Made by a program: the position numbers and the translations under genes
Shown here: one piece after another, positions 61,989-64,000 of the stretch
Layout of the letters: the number at the start of each line of letters is the position of its first letter
Position numbering within the stretch: the stretch's first letter is position 1
Origin: Pseudobdellovibrionaceae bacterium
GTDB lineage: Bacteria; Bdellovibrionota; Bdellovibrionia; Bdellovibrionales; UBA1609
Direction: 5' to 3'
Length of the DNA: 64,000 nucleotides
Assembly (NCBI GenBank): GCA_947444305.1
Contig: CANEZP010000016.1
Location: forward strand, 1-64,000
The notes under the pieces: model-generated
The model's database searches: none
Seen by the model: only the letters and a program-made list of their open reading frames with translations
What the model was told of the DNA's origin: nothing

Positions 61989-62503
61989 GGTCGCAGCGGG
62001 GTTTCACCGGTCAGAAGGGTTTCACCCTCATCGAAGTGCTCGTCGCGCTGATGATCATCGCCGCGGCGATCATGGCTTCGGCGAGCTTGTGGTCGGGTAA
62101 TTTTACGACGATGCGCAAGTCGGCGCTGAACTACGACGTGGCCACCATCCTCGAACGCAAGATGGTTGAGATCGAAGCCAAATATAAAGAGAAACCGCTC
62201 GCCGAGGTGCCCGAAGAAGAGAGCGGCGATTTCGGCAGCGACTTCCCGCAGTTTCGCTGGAAAATGAAAAGCCGCGAGATGGAGTTCCCTGACCTTACGC
62301 CGATCATCATGGGCCAGAGCGAAGAGCCGAACGAGATGCTGATCTCGATGATCAAACAAATGACCGAGTACTTGAACAAAGCAATCAAGGAAGTTCAGGT
62401 CACCGTTTTCGTAAAGCGCGGCAAACGCGAAATGGAATTCTCGGCCACGCAATACTTCGTGGATTACACTAAAGAATTCGGCGGGGGCGCCCCAACAAAA
62501 TGA
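61985..62503 (+). CDS. gspI: Minor pseudopilin GspI-like
   Basis: The 172-residue protein has QKG|FTLIEVLVALMIIAAAIMASASLWSGN with Glu5, followed by SALNYDVATILERKMVEIEAKYKEKPL. This is the GspI layout. Its ATG overlaps the gspH stop by 4 bp and its stop overlaps the gspJ start by 4 bp, so the minor pseudopilins are coupled. Confidence 0.85.
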   Translation: MRSQRGFTGQKGFTLIEVLVALMIIAAAIMASASLWSGNFTTMRKSALNYDVATILERKMVEIEAKYKEKPLAEVPEEESGDFGSDFPQFRWKMKSREMEFPDLTPIIMGQSEEPNEMLISMIKQMTEYLNKAIKEVQVTVFVKRGKREMEFSATQYFVDYTKEFGGGAPTK

Positions 62504-63399
62504 TTCGCAAAAGGCCTATCCTGAAAAACAACGGCTTCACCCTTCTCGAAGTGATCATCGCGATGATGATCATGGCGTTCTTGTCGTTGTTTACGGTCGA
62601 GGCGATTCAAAAAGCGCTTAAGACCAAAGCGAAAGTGCAAAAGGAAATCGATAAGAACTCTTCGCTCCGCGACGCCCTCCGCATCATGGAACGCGACATC
62701 AACATGGCTTTCAATTACCGCGATCCGAGCATCGAATTGTACAATAAGGCGCAAGCCGCGAATAGTAAGGCCAGCGCGGTGACGCCCGTTAAGGGTAAAC
62801 CCGCGGAGTTCGCGAACGAGACCGACGATCAATTCAAAGAACGCCTGAGAATCTTTAACGAAACCCCTAAAACCGCTAATCCCTCGAAGCAAAAAGAAGA
62901 AAAGATCGCGACCCAGTTCATCGGCGAACCGGAGGAGTTGAATTTTACAACTCTATCGAATATCCGCGTGAGCGAAGACCAAAAAATCTCGTCGCAGGCC
63001 GAGATCGGCTATAAGCTGAAATCCTGCCGCCGTCGCTCGACCCAGGAACAATCCTCGAAGTGCTTGTGGCGCCGGGTTTCGAACTTTATCCACGAAGACA
63101 TCACCAAAGCCGGCGAAGAAACCGTTTTGCTCGAGAACGTGACCGAATTTAAACTCCGCTACTTAGGCCCCGGCAAAGACGACGCTTGGCTGGACACCTG
63201 GATCACGTCGGACAAAGGCGGTGATGATGTTACGAAAAATAAATTTCCTTACGCCGTCGAGATCACCATGGCGATTAAGGAAACCGGTAGCGATGCAAAA
63301 GACAAAGTTTTGCGCATGACCGCGGTCGCGGCGATCCGCAACCCGAACAACAAAAAAGAAGAACCCAAACCAGGAGATATAGGCATTGGCACTTCCTAG
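62500..63399 (+). CDS. gspJ: Minor pseudopilin GspJ-like
   Basis: The 299-residue protein has NNG|FTLLEVIIAMMIMAFLSLFTVEAIQKAL with Glu5, then RDALRIMERDINMAF, and a long C-terminal domain with ENVTEFKLRYLGPG and FPYAVEITMAIKE, which is the GspJ pattern. The soluble domain is longer than usual (about 200), with an insert rich in Lys and Ala (about 80-150). It starts within the gspI stop and overlaps the gspK start by 14 bp. Confidence 0.85.
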   Translation: MIRKRPILKNNGFTLLEVIIAMMIMAFLSLFTVEAIQKALKTKAKVQKEIDKNSSLRDALRIMERDINMAFNYRDPSIELYNKAQAANSKASAVTPVKGKPAEFANETDDQFKERLRIFNETPKTANPSKQKEEKIATQFIGEPEELNFTTLSNIRVSEDQKISSQAEIGYKLKSCRRRSTQEQSSKCLWRRVSNFIHEDITKAGEETVLLENVTEFKLRYLGPGKDDAWLDTWITSDKGGDDVTKNKFPYAVEITMAIKETGSDAKDKVLRMTAVAAIRNPNNKKEEPKPGDIGIGTS

Positions 63400-64000
63400 T
63401 CTCCGAAAACCACTTCAATCCCAGAGTGGCGTAGCGCTCATGATCGCGTTGTTCGCGATGATGCTGCTAACCTTTATCGCGATCGAAGTGAGCTACGACA
63501 CGACGGTCGATTACGTCGTGGCTTCCCAACAGGTGAACCGCATCAAAGCGCACTACGCGGCCAAATCGGGCATCGATATCTCGCTGCTGCGAATTATGCT
63601 CTATAAACAAGCGTTGGCTTCGTTCGGTTCCCAAATTCCGGATAAGTCGCTGCTCGACCCGATCTGGAGTTTCCCTTTCATGTGGCCGCCCGTCGGATTA
63701 ACCAAGGTGAACGAAGTCGACAAGAGCATGATTAAGGATGTCGTTAAAGAATCTTTAATGACCTCGCAGTACGCAACGCAGATTTCGCCCGAAGGGGGCC
63801 GGCTCGACATCAACGATCTCGGGTCACCGTCGAAGGCGCGTAAGAAGGCGATGATCGACCAGCTCGTCAAAGTCTTCAAGAGCGAGGTCGAACACAACGA
63901 AGACTTCGCCGACAAGTATTCGGGTTACCGCTTCGAAGAATTGGTCAATAATATCGCCGACTACGTCGACGAAGATAAAGAAAGTCTCAACGGCGGCGAT
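63386..64000 (+). CDS. gspK: Minor pseudopilin GspK-like, partial (runs off the window)
   Basis: TTG at 63386 with AGGAG upstream opens a frame that stays open to the window end (205 codons). The protein reads LPSLRKPLQSQSG|VALMIALFAMMLLTFIAIEVSYD, the GspK signal, which characteristically lacks Glu5. AHYAAKSGIDISLLRIMLYK follows, then the LDINDLGSPSKA region typical of the GspK SAM-like domains. It caps the pseudopilus tip with GspI and GspJ. The start overlaps the gspJ end in a different frame. Confidence 0.88.
   Translation, partial: MALPSLRKPLQSQSGVALMIALFAMMLLTFIAIEVSYDTTVDYVVASQQVNRIKAHYAAKSGIDISLLRIMLYKQALASFGSQIPDKSLLDPIWSFPFMWPPVGLTKVNEVDKSMIKDVVKESLMTSQYATQISPEGGRLDINDLGSPSKARKKAMIDQLVKVFKSEVEHNEDFADKYSGYRFEELVNNIADYVDEDKESLNGGD

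Overview
The window looks like chromosomal DNA of a predatory or predator-related bacterium of the Bdellovibrionota (Bdellovibrionales-like). This is an inference from content. The signs are many small exported proteins of unknown function, a TIGR02147-type regulator, a Kelch lipoprotein with an FQNC lipobox, an HNH endonuclease of the type common in that group, alternative complex III in place of bc1, a mevalonate pathway in a Gram-negative, and a type II secretion system. GC is moderately high. GTG and TTG starts and 1-4 bp stop/start overlaps are common.

Layout. 1-15.5 kb is accessory: mostly exported or lipid-anchored proteins (an M15-like lipoprotein, a small HExxHxxGxxH protease candidate, a Cys/His/Asp papain-like candidate, a DUF1552 protein, a Kelch protein) plus a Ski2-like DUF3516 helicase. 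Three copies of a 23-34 bp direct repeat (10842, 13309, 15001) punctuate it. 15.5-16.1 kb holds a duplicated 131-167 bp element beside tRNA-Pro(GGG). 16.2-22.9 kb is housekeeping: pheS-pheT-ihfA-merR-persulfide dioxygenase on the minus strand and rsmG-trmH diverging. 24.9-30.5 kb is rpmI-rplT followed directly by a five-gene mevalonate operon (idi2, HMG-CoA reductase, phosphomevalonate kinase, diphosphomevalonate decarboxylase, mevalonate kinase). 30.8-35.1 kb holds thrS and infC, separated from rpmI-rplT by three accessory genes.

36.4-47.8 kb is a respiratory block on the minus strand: an N-formylglutamate amidohydrolase, ResB and CcsA (system II cytochrome c maturation), then actABCDEF. The maturation genes can supply the haemylated ActA (five CxxCH) and ActE (one CxxCH). 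47.8-50.9 kb has a cobalamin adenosyltransferase, a DUF1295 enzyme and an HNH endonuclease gene peppered with a GC palindrome. 51.9-64 kb is the T2SS operon gspC-D, three exported genes, then gspE-F-G-H-I-J-K (K runs off the end).

The strongest candidates for something undescribed are: (1) the three-gene exported cassette between gspD and gspE, two six-cysteine paralogues flanking a Cys/His hydrolase-like protein; (2) an untracked 33-codon leader ORF and switchable hairpins before thrS; (3) the infC terminator lying inside the signal-peptide codons of the next gene; (4) the palindromic repeats in and beside the HNH gene; and (5) two diverged ~80 bp structured intergenic elements 50 kb apart. 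None could be checked against databases here.
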